A stretch of 43,429 nucleotides of DNA from Rhizobiales bacterium 65-79 (lineage in GTDB: Bacteria > Pseudomonadota > Alphaproteobacteria > Rhizobiales > Rhizobiaceae). The stretch covers positions 1-43,429 of the forward strand of contig MKRJ01000047.1 in assembly GCA_001896885.1 (NCBI GenBank), given 5' to 3'. Positions 9,103-17,792 of the stretch are shown here, piece by piece; position 1 is the stretch's first letter, and each line of letters starts with the position of its first letter. The notes under the pieces are model-generated. The model saw only the letters and a program-made list of their open reading frames with translations, had not been told where the DNA came from and searched no databases. The translations under genes were made by a program, and so were the position numbers.

Positions 9103-9972
9103 TCAACGAACAATGACAGCGCTGTCAGTGGCTTTTCCTCTCCCTTGAGGGGGATTCCTCACCTTCACGCCATGGCTCTTCAGCCGGAAGTGCAGGTCCG
9201 CCGTTATCTGTTGCTTCAGCCGCTCGAAAGAAGGCTGCCTCAGCGGCAGATCGGCGATATGCGACCGGGGAAACCGTCTCGTTGACAGCTTGGGAATATC
9301 GATCACGTCGATTATGTCGGTGCGTCCCTCTTTGACGCCGGTATAGACGACGGGTATCCCCATCGCGGCGCACGGCATGGCGCAATGAATTCTGCTGGTG
9401 ACGACGAGCCCGCCCCTGTTCCTGTAGAATTGCAACAGGTCACGGGCAATTCCGAACTTGACGGACGAGGAGAGGTAACGCGGAAACTTGTGAGTCAGAT
9501 TGACGAAATTCCCGCGTTCGCTTCTCGGGAAATGCCGCCTCGACTGATCGACCAGGATAATCTTCGGTTTCTCCGGTTCCGCCTTGCGCGAAGGAAACGT
9601 CATGGTCGCGCAGCCGCTCACATAGGCCTCGACCCCCCAGGATTTGAACGTGTCGGCCGTGGCTTGATCCCGGCACCCGATCGGAGCGAAACGCTCGAAA
9701 TAGCTTTTGTGCTTCTCGAATGACCTGGCCGCCTTCGCCGTCATATGGAAACTGAAGAAGATCGGGGTTATACTGGGCGAAGGAGGCCAGTTTTCCGGTT
9801 CTTTCGTGAACCAGCCATTCATTGCGACAATGACGGGCTCCCCTGCGTATTCGCTGAGGGATTCCCGGTCGACAAGCACATATTCCTGGTCGAGATGCTG
9901 GGCTACAGCCAATGACTGAATATGATCCCCTATGTTGTTCGAATGGGAATAGTCCAATAGAGCGATTTTCAA
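9103..9972 (-). CDS. Polysaccharide pyruvyl transferase-family protein
   Basis: A 289-residue protein of the PS_pyruv_trans superfamily. These enzymes add ketal-linked pyruvate from PEP to sugars of exopolysaccharide, LPS or cell-wall polymers, and have a GT-B-like fold. Typical landmarks are the N-terminal LLDYSHSNNIGDHIQSLAV (the NxGD motif), the GCRDQATADTFKSWGVEAYVSG stretch split over residues about 98-120, and the C-terminal VTSRIHCAMPCAAMGIPVVY (SRxH). Bases across the gene look less GC-rich than neighbouring genes, which hints at horizontal transfer. It diverges from a GT25 glycosyltransferase gene across about 100 bases, so the two may decorate one surface glycan. Acceptor and product are unknown. 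Confidence 0.8.
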   Translation of the reverse strand: MKIALLDYSHSNNIGDHIQSLAVAQHLDQEYVLVDRESLSEYAGEPVIVAMNGWFTKEPENWPPSPSITPIFFSFHMTAKAARSFEKHKSYFERFAPIGCRDQATADTFKSWGVEAYVSGCATMTFPSRKAEPEKPKIILVDQSRRHFPRSERGNFVNLTHKFPRYLSSSVKFGIARDLLQFYRNRGGLVVTSRIHCAMPCAAMGIPVVYTGVKEGRTDIIDVIDIPKLSTRRFPRSHIADLPLRQPSFERLKQQITADLHFRLKSHGVKVRNPPQGRGKATDSAVIVR

Positions 9973-10072
9973 TTGCTCGGCACACCTCTCTCCGATGCAA
10001 TGGTAGGGCGGCTCCCGCGGTGATCAATGATCCTAGGCCGCGAAAATGAATGCGCACGGGGAGCGCACACCG
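9973..10072. promoter_or_regulatory. Divergent promoter region of the polysaccharide gene pair
   Basis: About 100 bases separate the start of the pyruvyl transferase-family gene (9972, minus) from the chosen start of the GT25 gene (10073, plus). Both promoters must lie here. GGGGAG at 10058-10063 is the best ribosome site for the plus-strand gene. No clear operator was seen. Confidence 0.35.
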
Positions 10073-10801
10073 ATGCGATCGGTCTACGTAAACCTGGACA
10101 GGGCCACGGATCGGCGGGCCTGGATGGAGCGCCAGGCCGAGATCGCGCGCATCGAGATCGAACGCGTTCCGGCGGTCGACGGCAGGAGCCTCACCGCCGA
10201 CGAGATCGCGGCCGTCACGACCAATTCCAGGCTGAGCAAGGGCGCCATCGGTTGCTTCCTCACCCACCGCCGTATCTGGAAGGACATGCTCGAAAGCAGC
10301 CGCTCCCATCTGGCCATTTTCGAGGATGACGCGCGGATCAGCCCGTCTGCGTCTCTTTTCCTGGCCGATGCCGCCTGGATTCCCGCCGATGCCGACATCG
10401 TCAGGCTCGAAAAGAAGCAGAGCAGGCCGGTGGCAAGCGTTGCCTCGATCCCGACGCTCGATGACAGGGAACTGCGCCGGCTGTACGGCAAGGACGCCGG
10501 GACCGCCGGCTACATCATCTCCTGGGATTGCGCGGCAATATTGTCGGCATGCCTCACGCAACTGACGGCAGAGTTCGACCAGATGCTGTTCAACAGGCGA
10601 TCGCCCATCTGCCGGTCGCTGCGCATCTACAAGCTCTATCCTTCCCTGTGCATCCAGGACCAGGAAACATTCCCGGGCTCGATCGACCGGGCAAAGCTTC
10701 TGCCGCGCTTCATCGAGAATGCGATGATCGGGGCGCAGCGTTGCCTCGACCGCTTGAGGGCGCCCGAGCCGACGCGACGCTATGCGGCGGAGTTTCGGTG
10801 A
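10073..10801 (+). CDS. Glycosyltransferase family 25 (LPS-type) protein
   Basis: A 242-residue GT25 enzyme, which transfers a sugar from a nucleotide sugar to LPS or another surface glycan. The start RSVYVNLDRATDRRAWMERQ is the family's usual N-terminal strand; GAIGCFLTHRRIWKDML and LAIFEDDARIS (the metal- and sugar-nucleotide-binding acidic motif EDDA) follow; the mid-protein GTAGYIISWDCA matches the conserved GxxGYxxS segment. An in-frame ATG nine codons upstream (10046) is possible, but GGGGAG sits well for 10073. It has no membrane segments and probably works at the inner face of the inner membrane. It pairs divergently with the pyruvyl transferase-family gene. Confidence 0.85.
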   Translation: MRSVYVNLDRATDRRAWMERQAEIARIEIERVPAVDGRSLTADEIAAVTTNSRLSKGAIGCFLTHRRIWKDMLESSRSHLAIFEDDARISPSASLFLADAAWIPADADIVRLEKKQSRPVASVASIPTLDDRELRRLYGKDAGTAGYIISWDCAAILSACLTQLTAEFDQMLFNRRSPICRSLRIYKLYPSLCIQDQETFPGSIDRAKLLPRFIENAMIGAQRCLDRLRAPEPTRRYAAEFR

Positions 10802-11017
10802 CCTTCGCGCCCGGTCTCCGCATTGCCGGATCTCCCCCGACTTGAAAAATCCGGTTCTCTGCGAATATGATCGCGTCGATCCTCCGGCCGCGCAGACCGG
10901 CCCCGGTGCGGATCGGCTGCTCCTGTCGGCCTGATTTCGGCGCCCCCCTCCCCCAAGTTCTGATTCAACGCCCCGAAGCCTTCGGGTCGTCGCGTATTTC
11001 ACCGAGACGAGGAAACC

Positions 11018-11422
11018 ATGATCACACGCGAAGCCTCCTGCAGTTGCGGGCAATTGCAAATCCGATGCGAAGGCGAGCCGCTTCGCGTCTCCATGTGCCA
11101 CTGCCTCGCCTGCCAGCGGCGGACGGGCAGCGCCTTCGGCATCCAGGCATGGTATGCTCGTGCGCGGGTGCAGCCTGCCCGGGGCGTGGCCAAGCGCTAC
11201 GTGCGCCGGGCCGACAGCGGCAGGACCGTCGCTTTCGGCTTCTGCCCGGAATGCGGCGGCACGCTGTTCTGGGAGGCAGAGCGGGCTCCCGGTCTCGTCG
11301 CCGTGGCCGTCGGAGCATTCGCGGAGCCGGGCTTTGAGAGACCGGGCCTGTCGGTCTGGGAGAAAAGAATGCACCCCTGGACGGCCGCGATCGGTGAACA
11401 GCCGATGGAACATGCGGATTGA
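11018..11422 (+). CDS. GFA-family (CENP-V/GFA) zinc protein
   Basis: A 134-residue member of the family named after glutathione-dependent formaldehyde-activating enzyme. Zinc ligands are visible at C8 and C10 (SCSCGQ), C27, C29 and C32 (CHCLACQRRTG) and C76 and C79 (CPECGG), the usual seven-cysteine pattern. Family members have been proposed to bind glutathione-formaldehyde adducts, but many have unknown substrates, so the name should be read as a fold. The gene starts after GAGACGAGGAAACC and lies 216 bases beyond the GT25 gene. An SRPBCC gene follows after 187 bases. Confidence 0.9.
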   Translation: MITREASCSCGQLQIRCEGEPLRVSMCHCLACQRRTGSAFGIQAWYARARVQPARGVAKRYVRRADSGRTVAFGFCPECGGTLFWEAERAPGLVAVAVGAFAEPGFERPGLSVWEKRMHPWTAAIGEQPMEHAD

Positions 11423-11609
11423 TTACCCTGCATGCCGGGCATCGTCCCGACAGGGAGCGCCGAAAAATCGCGAGACCGTGTCGGACCGGCGATCCGCCAT
11501 TCGTCCTCGACGCATGGATCGGCGATTTGCCGGGCACGGACCATTTCGCAAGGTGCCGGAACCGCCGGATCCGGGATACAGGACCAGAAAGAGCCCCGAG
11601 GAGACAGAT

Positions 11610-12053
11610 ATGCCCAGCACCATCCGCCTGCACCGCGTCCTGGCCACCAGGCCGGACAAGGTCTATCGCGCGTTCATCGAGGCCGACGCACTTGCCAAGT
11701 GGCTTCCGCCGAACGGCTTCACCTGCACCGTGCATTCTTTCGACGGCAAGGTCGGCGGCGCGTTCCGGATGTCCTTCCGCAACTTCACCACGGGCGAAGG
11801 CCATTCCTTCGGCGGCGAGTATATCGAACTCGTCCCCGGCGAGCGCGTGCGCTACACGGACCGGTTCGACGACCCCAATCTGCCGGGCGAGATGCAGGTG
11901 ACGGTAACGCTGAAGAAGGTGTCCGTCGGCACCGAGATAAACATCGAGCAGGCCGGGGTGCCGGACCTCATTCCGGCGGAAGCCTGCTATCTCGGCTGGC
12001 AGGAATCGCTCAAGAACCTGGCAAGGCTGGTCGAGCCCGAGATCAATCAATAG
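11610..12053 (+). CDS. SRPBCC-family protein (AHSA1-like)
   Basis: A 147-residue START-like/SRPBCC protein of the AHSA1 (activator of Hsp90 ATPase homologue) subgroup, a fold that encloses a hydrophobic ligand cavity. The opening TIRLHRVLATRPDKVYRAFI, the ADALAKWLPPNGF signature, the GGEYIELVPGERVRYTDRF strand pair and the C-terminal GWQESLKNLARLVEP helix are all typical. CCCCGAGGAGACAGAT supplies the ribosome site for the ATG at 11610; the frame is open far upstream but only this start fits the family. Small SRPBCC proteins of this group often sit with ArsR regulators, but none is next to this copy. Ligand unknown. Confidence 0.88.
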   Translation: MPSTIRLHRVLATRPDKVYRAFIEADALAKWLPPNGFTCTVHSFDGKVGGAFRMSFRNFTTGEGHSFGGEYIELVPGERVRYTDRFDDPNLPGEMQVTVTLKKVSVGTEINIEQAGVPDLIPAEACYLGWQESLKNLARLVEPEINQ

Positions 12054-12255
12054 AGCGCGAACCGGGCGGGCGGGCCGGCACCCCGGCCCGTCCGGCAGCC
12101 CCCTGGCGATCGCCGTCAGGCCCGCGGCGGACGCGGCCTCGGAACGGAGGCGGCTTTTGGAAAATGTCGCCGCCGCTCTGTACAGCGTGTTCCTCCCTGT
12201 CGCAAAATAGCTCTATGCTCTTCGGGCATGGGGCTCGCAGGCAGGGATACGCCAC

Positions 12256-13065
12256 ATGAAATCGATCTTGGTTCCCGTTGAAGATCACGACCGTACGGAG
12301 GCGATGCTGTCGACGGCCGCGTCCTTCGCACGGCTTTTCGGCAGCCGCGCGACCGGCTTCGCATTGTCGCCGGCGACGACGCCGTTCCTGGCCGCCGACG
12401 TCGTCGGCGCCTCGATCCTCTACGAACCGCTGACCGAGCAGACCGAACAGAGCGCCGCGGCGGCGCGCCTGCTGTTCGAGAAGTTCATGACCGAGCGCAA
12501 GATCGCCTGGGACTGGCGGGAAGGCATCGCGCCGGGCGACCACATGGTCGGCTATCTCGGCCGCGTCTTCGACATCACCGTGGTCGGCCGGCCCGAGCAG
12601 CGCATCTCCGGCCCGCGCCCGCTCACCCTCGACGCAGCACTCTTCGACAGCGGCCGCCCCGTGCTGATCGCGCCGCCCGGCGCCCCCGCGTCGATCGGCT
12701 CGAACGTGGTGATCGCATGGAACCGCAGCACGGAGACGGCGCGCTGCGTGGCGCTGGCGCTGCCGGTGCTGGAAGCAGCGCGCAGCATCACCGTCCTGAC
12801 CGTCGAGGGGTCGGGCGTGCCGGGGCCCGACGGGCAGGAACTGGCCGATTACCTCGCCGCCCGCGGCATCGCGGCGCGCGCGGTCACCGTCAGCCCCGGC
12901 AAGCGCTCCGCCGGCGAGACGATCCTGGCGGAGGCCGCCGCGCTCGGATGCGACCTGCTCGTCAAGGGCGCCTTCACGCAGAGCCGGCTGCGCCAGATCA
13001 TCTTCGGCGGCGCCACGCGCCATATACTGGAAAGCGCGGAAGTCCCGGTCTTCATGGCGCACTGA
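12256..13065 (+). CDS. Universal stress protein family protein (about two USP domains)
   Basis: A 269-residue cytosolic protein of the UspA fold. The N-terminal strand KSILVPVEDHDRTEAML is typical of the first USP half; a second half begins at about residue 150 (SNVVIAWNRSTETARCVALA) and ends with the nucleotide-binding-like GAFTQSRLRQIIFGGATRHI and the closing strand VPVFMAH. Length and repeated pattern fit a tandem two-domain USP. Such proteins bind ATP or not depending on the GxxG-x9-G(S/T) loop; here a degenerate form is present. It lies between the SRPBCC and FKBP genes on the same strand, with gaps of about 200 bases, so separate promoters are likely. Confidence 0.87.
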   Translation: MKSILVPVEDHDRTEAMLSTAASFARLFGSRATGFALSPATTPFLAADVVGASILYEPLTEQTEQSAAAARLLFEKFMTERKIAWDWREGIAPGDHMVGYLGRVFDITVVGRPEQRISGPRPLTLDAALFDSGRPVLIAPPGAPASIGSNVVIAWNRSTETARCVALALPVLEAARSITVLTVEGSGVPGPDGQELADYLAARGIAARAVTVSPGKRSAGETILAEAAALGCDLLVKGAFTQSRLRQIIFGGATRHILESAEVPVFMAH

Positions 13066-13295
13066 GGGCTGCCGCAGAGGAGGCCGAAGCGCCGGCGGGA
13101 TCGTCATCCCATCTTGCGGCCGTCGCTTCGCGCCACCCACGAACCGGGACGACGCGCGGCATGGGCGCCCATGCCCTTTACATCCTCTCTCGACACACTA
13201 CGTCAGGGGTCGAGCCTGCACTATGGACGGCTCCTTTCGCCGGCGCCGGCGCTTGCCCGCGCCACGATCCTCAAGCCAGACAGAGAGATCAGGAC

Positions 13296-13730
13296 ATGAC
13301 CCAGATGAAGAACGGGGATGTCGTGCGCATCCACTACACGGGAAGACTGACGGACGGCACCGAGTTCGACAGTTCGGCGGGCCGCGAGCCGCTGGAATTC
13401 GAATATGGCGCCGGGCAGATCATCCCCGGCATCGAGCGCAACGTCTCCAACATGGAAATCGGCGAGAAGCAGACCGTGACCGTACCGGCCGACGAAGCCT
13501 ACGGCCCCCACGACGACGCCCGCGTGCAGGCCATACCGCGCACGGCCATCCCGGAAGACGTCCCGGTCGATATCGGCACGAGGCTCCAGGCCAACACGCC
13601 GGACGGGCAGCCGGTGAACCTCACCGTGGTCGATCTCGACGATTCGTCGGTGACGGTGGACGCCAACCATCCGCTCGCCGGCCGCGACCTCGTCTTCGAC
13701 ATCGAACTCGTCGAGGTGATCGCCGCCTGA
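13296..13730 (+). CDS. FKBP-type peptidyl-prolyl isomerase, SlyD-like
   Basis: A 144-residue cis-trans prolyl isomerase with the SlyD arrangement: FKBP strands (VRIHYTGRLTDGTEFDSS) interrupted after YGAGQIIPGIERNV by an insert-in-flap domain (DEAYGPHDDARVQAIPR to VDLDDSSVTVDANHPLAGRD), and a closing LVFDIELVEV strand. The NHPLAGR sequence is a hallmark of SlyD/FkpA-like proteins. Unlike E. coli SlyD there is no His- or Cys-rich metal-binding tail, so it ends where the family core ends. It has no signal peptide and is cytosolic. The ATG at 13296 follows GAGAGATCAGGAC; an internal Met three codons later is also possible. Confidence 0.92.
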   Translation: MTQMKNGDVVRIHYTGRLTDGTEFDSSAGREPLEFEYGAGQIIPGIERNVSNMEIGEKQTVTVPADEAYGPHDDARVQAIPRTAIPEDVPVDIGTRLQANTPDGQPVNLTVVDLDDSSVTVDANHPLAGRDLVFDIELVEVIAA

Positions 13731-13767
13731 CGAAAATACCGTTCGCGGCCCGGCCCGACGGGATTTT

Positions 13768-14067
13768 TCAGTCGAAGATGCGTTCGCCCTGCTCCTCGAC
13801 GAGCTGGCGTCCCTTGCGCAGCGCGAAATCGGCCGCGTCGTCGACCGTGGTGAAGCGGTCGGCGCGGATGAATTTGTGCTCCTTCACGACGCCGCCGATT
13901 TCCTTGATGACGACGCCGCAGCACTGGAACTGCCCCTCCGCCTGATAGGGCGTGGCGCGGATCATGAAGCCGTTGTGCTCGACCTCCTTGCCGGCGGCGA
14001 TCGGCGCCTCATCGTTCGCGCCGGCGCCGGTGCCGCCGCCACCGAAAAGCTTCTTCAGAAATGACAT
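13768..14067 (-). CDS. HlyU-family protein
   Basis: A 99-residue small protein of the HlyU family (PF10115). Family name comes from a Vibrio regulator, but alphaproteobacterial members are short conserved proteins of unclear role and lack an obvious DNA-binding helix-turn-helix. It opens MSFLKKLFGGGG, then has a Gly/Ala-rich linker and the core YNGFMIRATPYQAEGQFQCC-like segment (residues about 33-50), ending KEHKFIRADRFTTVDDAADF. It converges on the FKBP gene (37-base gap). Family call is good, function uncertain. Confidence 0.85.
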   Translation of the reverse strand: MSFLKKLFGGGGTGAGANDEAPIAAGKEVEHNGFMIRATPYQAEGQFQCCGVVIKEIGGVVKEHKFIRADRFTTVDDAADFALRKGRQLVEEQGERIFD

Positions 14068-14161
14068 GGATCCTCGTCCCTTTCGGCCTGTCTCGGCGAG
14101 TGAAGGAAGTATCGCGACAATCCCGCTTATATAGCGTGACCGGCCCGCGACGCCATGCCGG

Positions 14162-14581
14162 TCAATGGATATGAAGCACGATCTGGCGGCGATGCGGGCG
14201 CGTCCGGTGCTCGAAGAGGTAGATGCCCTGCCAGGTTCCGAGCGCCAGCCGTCCGCCGCCGATCGGAATGGAAAGCGACACCGCCGTCAGCGCCGCCTTG
14301 ATGTGCGCCGGCATGTCGTCGGGGCCTTCGGTCCGGTGGACGAGATAGGCCATGGCAGGATCGTCAGCCGGCGGGACCAAGCGGCGAAAGAACGCCTCGA
14401 GGTCGCGCCGGACATCCGGATCGGCGTTTTCCTGGATGAGGAGCGAACAGGACGTATGCCGGACGAAGACGGTCAGCAGCCCCGTTTCGAGCCCGCTTTC
14501 ATCGACGAATCCGGCCGCGCCGTCGGTGAACTCGTAGAGACCCGGCCCGGAAGTCGTGATCTCGAGCGTCGTCTGGGGCAT
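14162..14581 (-). CDS. YjbQ-family protein (UPF0047, secondary thiamine-phosphate synthase type)
   Basis: A 139-residue protein of the UPF0047/YjbQ family, some members of which show weak thiamine-phosphate synthase activity. Signature motifs are all present: VFVRHTSCSLLIQENADP (residues 38-55), HRTEGPDDMPAHIKAAL, and LGTWQGIYLFEHR near the C-terminus; conserved His and Glu residues form the presumed metal site. The protein is cytosolic. Its start is divergent from the CPA2 antiporter gene, with 156 bases between, so the two promoters lie there. The gene is convergent with nothing and lies 94 bases after the start of the HlyU gene. Confidence in family is high. Confidence 0.92.
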   Translation of the reverse strand: MPQTTLEITTSGPGLYEFTDGAAGFVDESGLETGLLTVFVRHTSCSLLIQENADPDVRRDLEAFFRRLVPPADDPAMAYLVHRTEGPDDMPAHIKAALTAVSLSIPIGGGRLALGTWQGIYLFEHRTRPHRRQIVLHIH

Positions 14582-14737
14582 GGAAATGCTCTCCTCGCGT
14601 CAGTATCGTCGGCCATGATGATGGTGCGGCCCCCATTCCGCTTCAACCGCCGGCCTGACGAAACACGCGACCCGGCGCAACAGAATTGCGGCCCACGCGT
14701 TTCTACTGTCCATTCTCCGAGAGGGCGGCGGGATTTG

Positions 14738-17107
14738 ATGAATCGGGACAGTCAGGCGCGGCAATCCTCCCTTTTTCTCTTCGCTTTTTGCCTGATGCTG
14801 ATCGCCGCGACGGTGCCGGCCCTTGCCGCTGAGGCCGGGCACGCGACGAAGGCATCCGGCATGGGCGGCTCGGGCGAAGGCGTCTTCGTCGCCGAGATCG
14901 TGCTGCTGCTCGTCGTCGGGCGCGGCCTCGGCGAATTGATGGAGCGCATCGGCCAGCCTGCCGTGATGGGGCAGCTGATCGGCGGCATCCTGCTCGGCCC
15001 ATCGCTCTTCGGCTGGCTGTGGCCTAGCGCGCAGCACATGGTCTTTCCCTCCGATCCCGAACAGAAGAGCATGATCGAGGCGGTGTCCCAGCTCGGCATC
15101 CTGCTGCTCCTGCTCCTGACCGGCATGGAAACCGACCTGAGGCTGGTGCGCCGCGTCGGCGCAGCCTGCTTCTCCATCTCCGCCGCCGGCATCGCCGTGC
15201 CCTTCGTCTGCGGCTTCGCGCTCGCCCAGTTCCTGCCCGAATCGCTGCTTCCCGAACCGTCGGAGCGCGTCGTCGCCGGGCTGTTCATCGGCACGGCGCT
15301 TTCGATCTCCTCGGTGAAGATCGTCGCCATCATCATCCGCGAAATGGGCTTCATGCGCCGCGACCTCGGCCAGATCATCGTCTCCTCGGCGATCATCGAG
15401 GATACGGTGGGCTGGCTGATCATGGCGGTGACCTTCGGCATCGCCACCAACGGCAAGCTGGAGATCGTGCCGCTGGCGCTGACGATCGTGGAAGTCGCCG
15501 CGTTCATGGCATTCAGCCTGACGATCGGGCGGCGCATCGTCTTCGAGCTGATCCGCTGGGCGAACGACACGCTGAAGAGCGAATTCGCCGTCATCACCGT
15601 GATCCTCGTCGTCATGGGGCTGATGGCGCTGACGACGGACCTGATCGGCGTGCATACGGTGCTCGGCGCCTTCGTGGCCGGCATCCTGGTCGGCGAATCG
15701 CCGATCCTTTCCGACCATATCGACGCGCAGTTGCGCGGCATCATCACGGCGCTCTTCATGCCGGTCTTCTTCGGCATGGCCGGGCTTTCCGCCAACCTCA
15801 CGGTTCTCGCCGACCCCACCCTCGCTTTGCTCACGGTCGGGCTGGTGGTGATCGCCTCGGTCGGCAAGTTCGGCGGCGCCTTCGCCGGCGGCAAGTTCGC
15901 CGGCATGACCTTCAAGGAGGCGACGGCGGTGGGCAGCGCCATGAACGCGCGCGGGTCGACGGAGGTCATCGTCGCCTCCATCGGCCTTTCCATGAACATC
16001 CTCTCGCACAACCTCTTCACCATGATCGTGACCATGGCGGTGCTCACTACGCTTGCCATGCCGCCCATGCTGCGCTGGGCGCTGGGCCGCCTGCCCATGG
16101 ACGAACGGGAGAAGGAGCGCGTCGACCGCGAGGCGCTCGACGAGCGCGGCTTCGTCTCGCGGCTGGAACGCCTGCTCCTGGCCGTGGACGACAGTGCGAA
16201 CGGCAGGTTCACGGCCTATCTCGCCGGGCTGATCGGCGGATCGAGCGGCATGCCGACGACGGTGCTGAGGTTGGAAAAGGAGGGCCGGGAGGACAGGAAC
16301 GCGCAAGGCGAGAAAAAGCACCTCGACGAATTGAAGAAAGGCGCCAAGGCGAGCGCCAGCGCGGTCGCGGAGGCCGAGAACACCTCCGTCGACAAGGTGC
16401 GGCTGACCGCGCGCACGACGACCGGCGCGCCGGGCGAAAGCATCGCCGAGGAAGCCCGCAAGGGTTACGATCTGCTCTTTGTCGGCCTCGGCCGATCGCT
16501 GACGCCGAAAGGCGCCTTCACGCGCAAGCTGAACGAGATCACGCGCGGCTTCGACGGGCCGCTCTGCCTTGTCGTCAGGGGCGCCGGCAAGGCCGAGAAG
16601 GTGCCCGTCCTTAAGCCGGGGGCCACCATACTCGTGCCCGTCAACGGCACCGAGACGGCGCGCCGCGCCGCCGATATGGCCTTCGCCATCGCCAGGCCGC
16701 AAAATGCCCGCATCCAGGCCCTCTACGTCGCGCCGCGGACGCGGGGCGCACGCGGCAAGGTCTCGCTTTCCCACCGGCGCGAGGAAGCCGCGCTGAAGGA
16801 CGTCGCCGCTCTCGCCGAACGCTACGGGGTCCCGATCAAGACGGCGATGCGCGCCCATGGCGCCGCCGCCGACGCCATCATCCGCGAAGCGGCGAAGGGC
16901 GCGGCGCTGCTGGTGATGGGGGTCGCGCAGCGCTCGGGCGACGAGCTTTTCTTCGGCGAGACGGCGCACGCGGTCGTTACCGGATGCGCCGCGCCGGTCG
17001 TGCTCGTCGCCGGCGAACGCGTCCGCAAGGACGAAGCCGCCAGGGAGGCGGAGCGCTCGGGCAAATCCGACAGCGCATCCCAGGCGAAGGAGGCGGCCGC
17101 CTCCTGA
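14738..17107 (+). CDS. CPA2-family cation:proton antiporter with C-terminal USP domains
   Basis: The 789-residue membrane protein starts with a hydrophobic leader (LFLFAFCLMLIAATVPALA) and about twelve transmembrane segments of the Na+/H+ exchanger (CPA2) fold over residues about 50-450. Landmarks are RIGQPAVMGQLIGGILLGPS, LLLLLTGMETDLRLVRR, the ion-site helix with SSAIIEDTVGW (the Glu-Asp pair), LGAFVAGILVGESP, and MNARGSTEVIVASIGL. The cytosolic C-terminal part (about 470-760) carries two universal stress protein-like domains, the second ending in LLVMGVAQRSGDELFFGETA. This architecture suggests nucleotide control of K+ or Na+ exchange. The start at 14738 has only a weak ribosome site (GGGCGGCGGG), but it marks the natural N-terminus; the open frame upstream is antisense to yjbQ. 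Confidence 0.88.
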   Translation: MNRDSQARQSSLFLFAFCLMLIAATVPALAAEAGHATKASGMGGSGEGVFVAEIVLLLVVGRGLGELMERIGQPAVMGQLIGGILLGPSLFGWLWPSAQHMVFPSDPEQKSMIEAVSQLGILLLLLLTGMETDLRLVRRVGAACFSISAAGIAVPFVCGFALAQFLPESLLPEPSERVVAGLFIGTALSISSVKIVAIIIREMGFMRRDLGQIIVSSAIIEDTVGWLIMAVTFGIATNGKLEIVPLALTIVEVAAFMAFSLTIGRRIVFELIRWANDTLKSEFAVITVILVVMGLMALTTDLIGVHTVLGAFVAGILVGESPILSDHIDAQLRGIITALFMPVFFGMAGLSANLTVLADPTLALLTVGLVVIASVGKFGGAFAGGKFAGMTFKEATAVGSAMNARGSTEVIVASIGLSMNILSHNLFTMIVTMAVLTTLAMPPMLRWALGRLPMDEREKERVDREALDERGFVSRLERLLLAVDDSANGRFTAYLAGLIGGSSGMPTTVLRLEKEGREDRNAQGEKKHLDELKKGAKASASAVAEAENTSVDKVRLTARTTTGAPGESIAEEARKGYDLLFVGLGRSLTPKGAFTRKLNEITRGFDGPLCLVVRGAGKAEKVPVLKPGATILVPVNGTETARRAADMAFAIARPQNARIQALYVAPRTRGARGKVSLSHRREEAALKDVAALAERYGVPIKTAMRAHGAAADAIIREAAKGAALLVMGVAQRSGDELFFGETAHAVVTGCAAPVVLVAGERVRKDEAAREAERSGKSDSASQAKEAAAS

Positions 17108-17135
17108 CGGGAATCACGCATATGGGACGGGAATG

Positions 17136-17744
17136 TCAGAGCGGGCGGAGGAGGCGCGAAAGATTCATGGAAATGGCGGACGCGCGCGTCGCGGTCACAT
17201 CCTCTTCCGGCCTCGCCTCGAGGATCGCGCCGTAGCCTGCGGCCCCCAATTGCCGGTGCATATGCGTGACCAGCGTATCGGCATTGATGACCCAGACCTC
17301 AGGGATGCCGTAGGCGCCGTAGATGCCGATCTTGCGGCCGAGATCGTAGCGCAGGCTGGTATCCGAGATCTCGATCGCCAGCAGCACGTCGTAGCCGCGC
17401 AGGTCTCCGGGGAAAATGGAGCGCGGAAAGATGCAGAAATCCGGCTCCACGAAGGAGTTTTCGTCGAGCCGCAAGGTGGTTTCCGGCGCAATATAGAGAT
17501 TGTCCGGTCCGATCCGCTGAAAATGCTGGTTGAGTTCCAGCTTGACCATTTCATGCCGCCCGCCCTTGGGTAGCATCGGCACCACTTCCCCGCCGATCAG
17601 TTCGAAGCGCTCGTCCTCCGCGATGATCCCCGCCCTGACGATCGCCTCGATCTCGGCAACGGTCCAGATGCGCCTGGGCATGCCTTCGGCGGCCTGCGTC
17701 GTGGCCGGCTGCCGGCTGTCGGAATGGACGAAGCGCTCGTTCAT
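17136..17744 (-). CDS. Uma2-family PD-(D/E)XK nuclease-fold protein (DUF820)
   Basis: A 202-residue protein of the Uma2/DUF820 family with a restriction-endonuclease-like core. The motif DENSFVEPDFCIFPRS supplies the catalytic Asp, and VLLAIEISDTSLRYDLGRK supplies the E-x-S...K pattern (usually ExS/K). The opening IWTVAEIEAIVRAGIIAEDE and RFELIGGEVVPM are also typical. Uma2 proteins are abundant in genomes rich in mobile DNA, and their biological targets are unknown. The minus-strand stop at 17136 is close to the antiporter stop (17107), so the genes converge. The start at 17744 lies on the edge of an accessory-looking block with the Mur ligase and DUF2442 genes. Confidence 0.88.
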   Translation of the reverse strand: MNERFVHSDSRQPATTQAAEGMPRRIWTVAEIEAIVRAGIIAEDERFELIGGEVVPMLPKGGRHEMVKLELNQHFQRIGPDNLYIAPETTLRLDENSFVEPDFCIFPRSIFPGDLRGYDVLLAIEISDTSLRYDLGRKIGIYGAYGIPEVWVINADTLVTHMHRQLGAAGYGAILEARPEEDVTATRASAISMNLSRLLRPL

Positions 17745-17792
17745 GGCCGGACCCTAGCACATAAGGGACGGCATCGCATCTCGCGACGCAAT

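Noticed and set aside
9440-11413. Minus-strand open frame of 657 codons across the polysaccharide and GFA genes
   Set aside because: It crosses three well-supported genes and their promoters and has no conserved motif.
12064-12095. Terminator after the SRPBCC gene at 11610
   Set aside because: A GC-rich hairpin (GGGCGGGCCGG/CCGGCCCGTCC) is possible, but no T run follows and the arms are imperfect.
14600-16969. Minus-strand open frame opposite the CPA2 antiporter
   Set aside because: The opposite strand encodes a clear membrane protein; this frame is Asp/His/Arg-rich shadow sequence.
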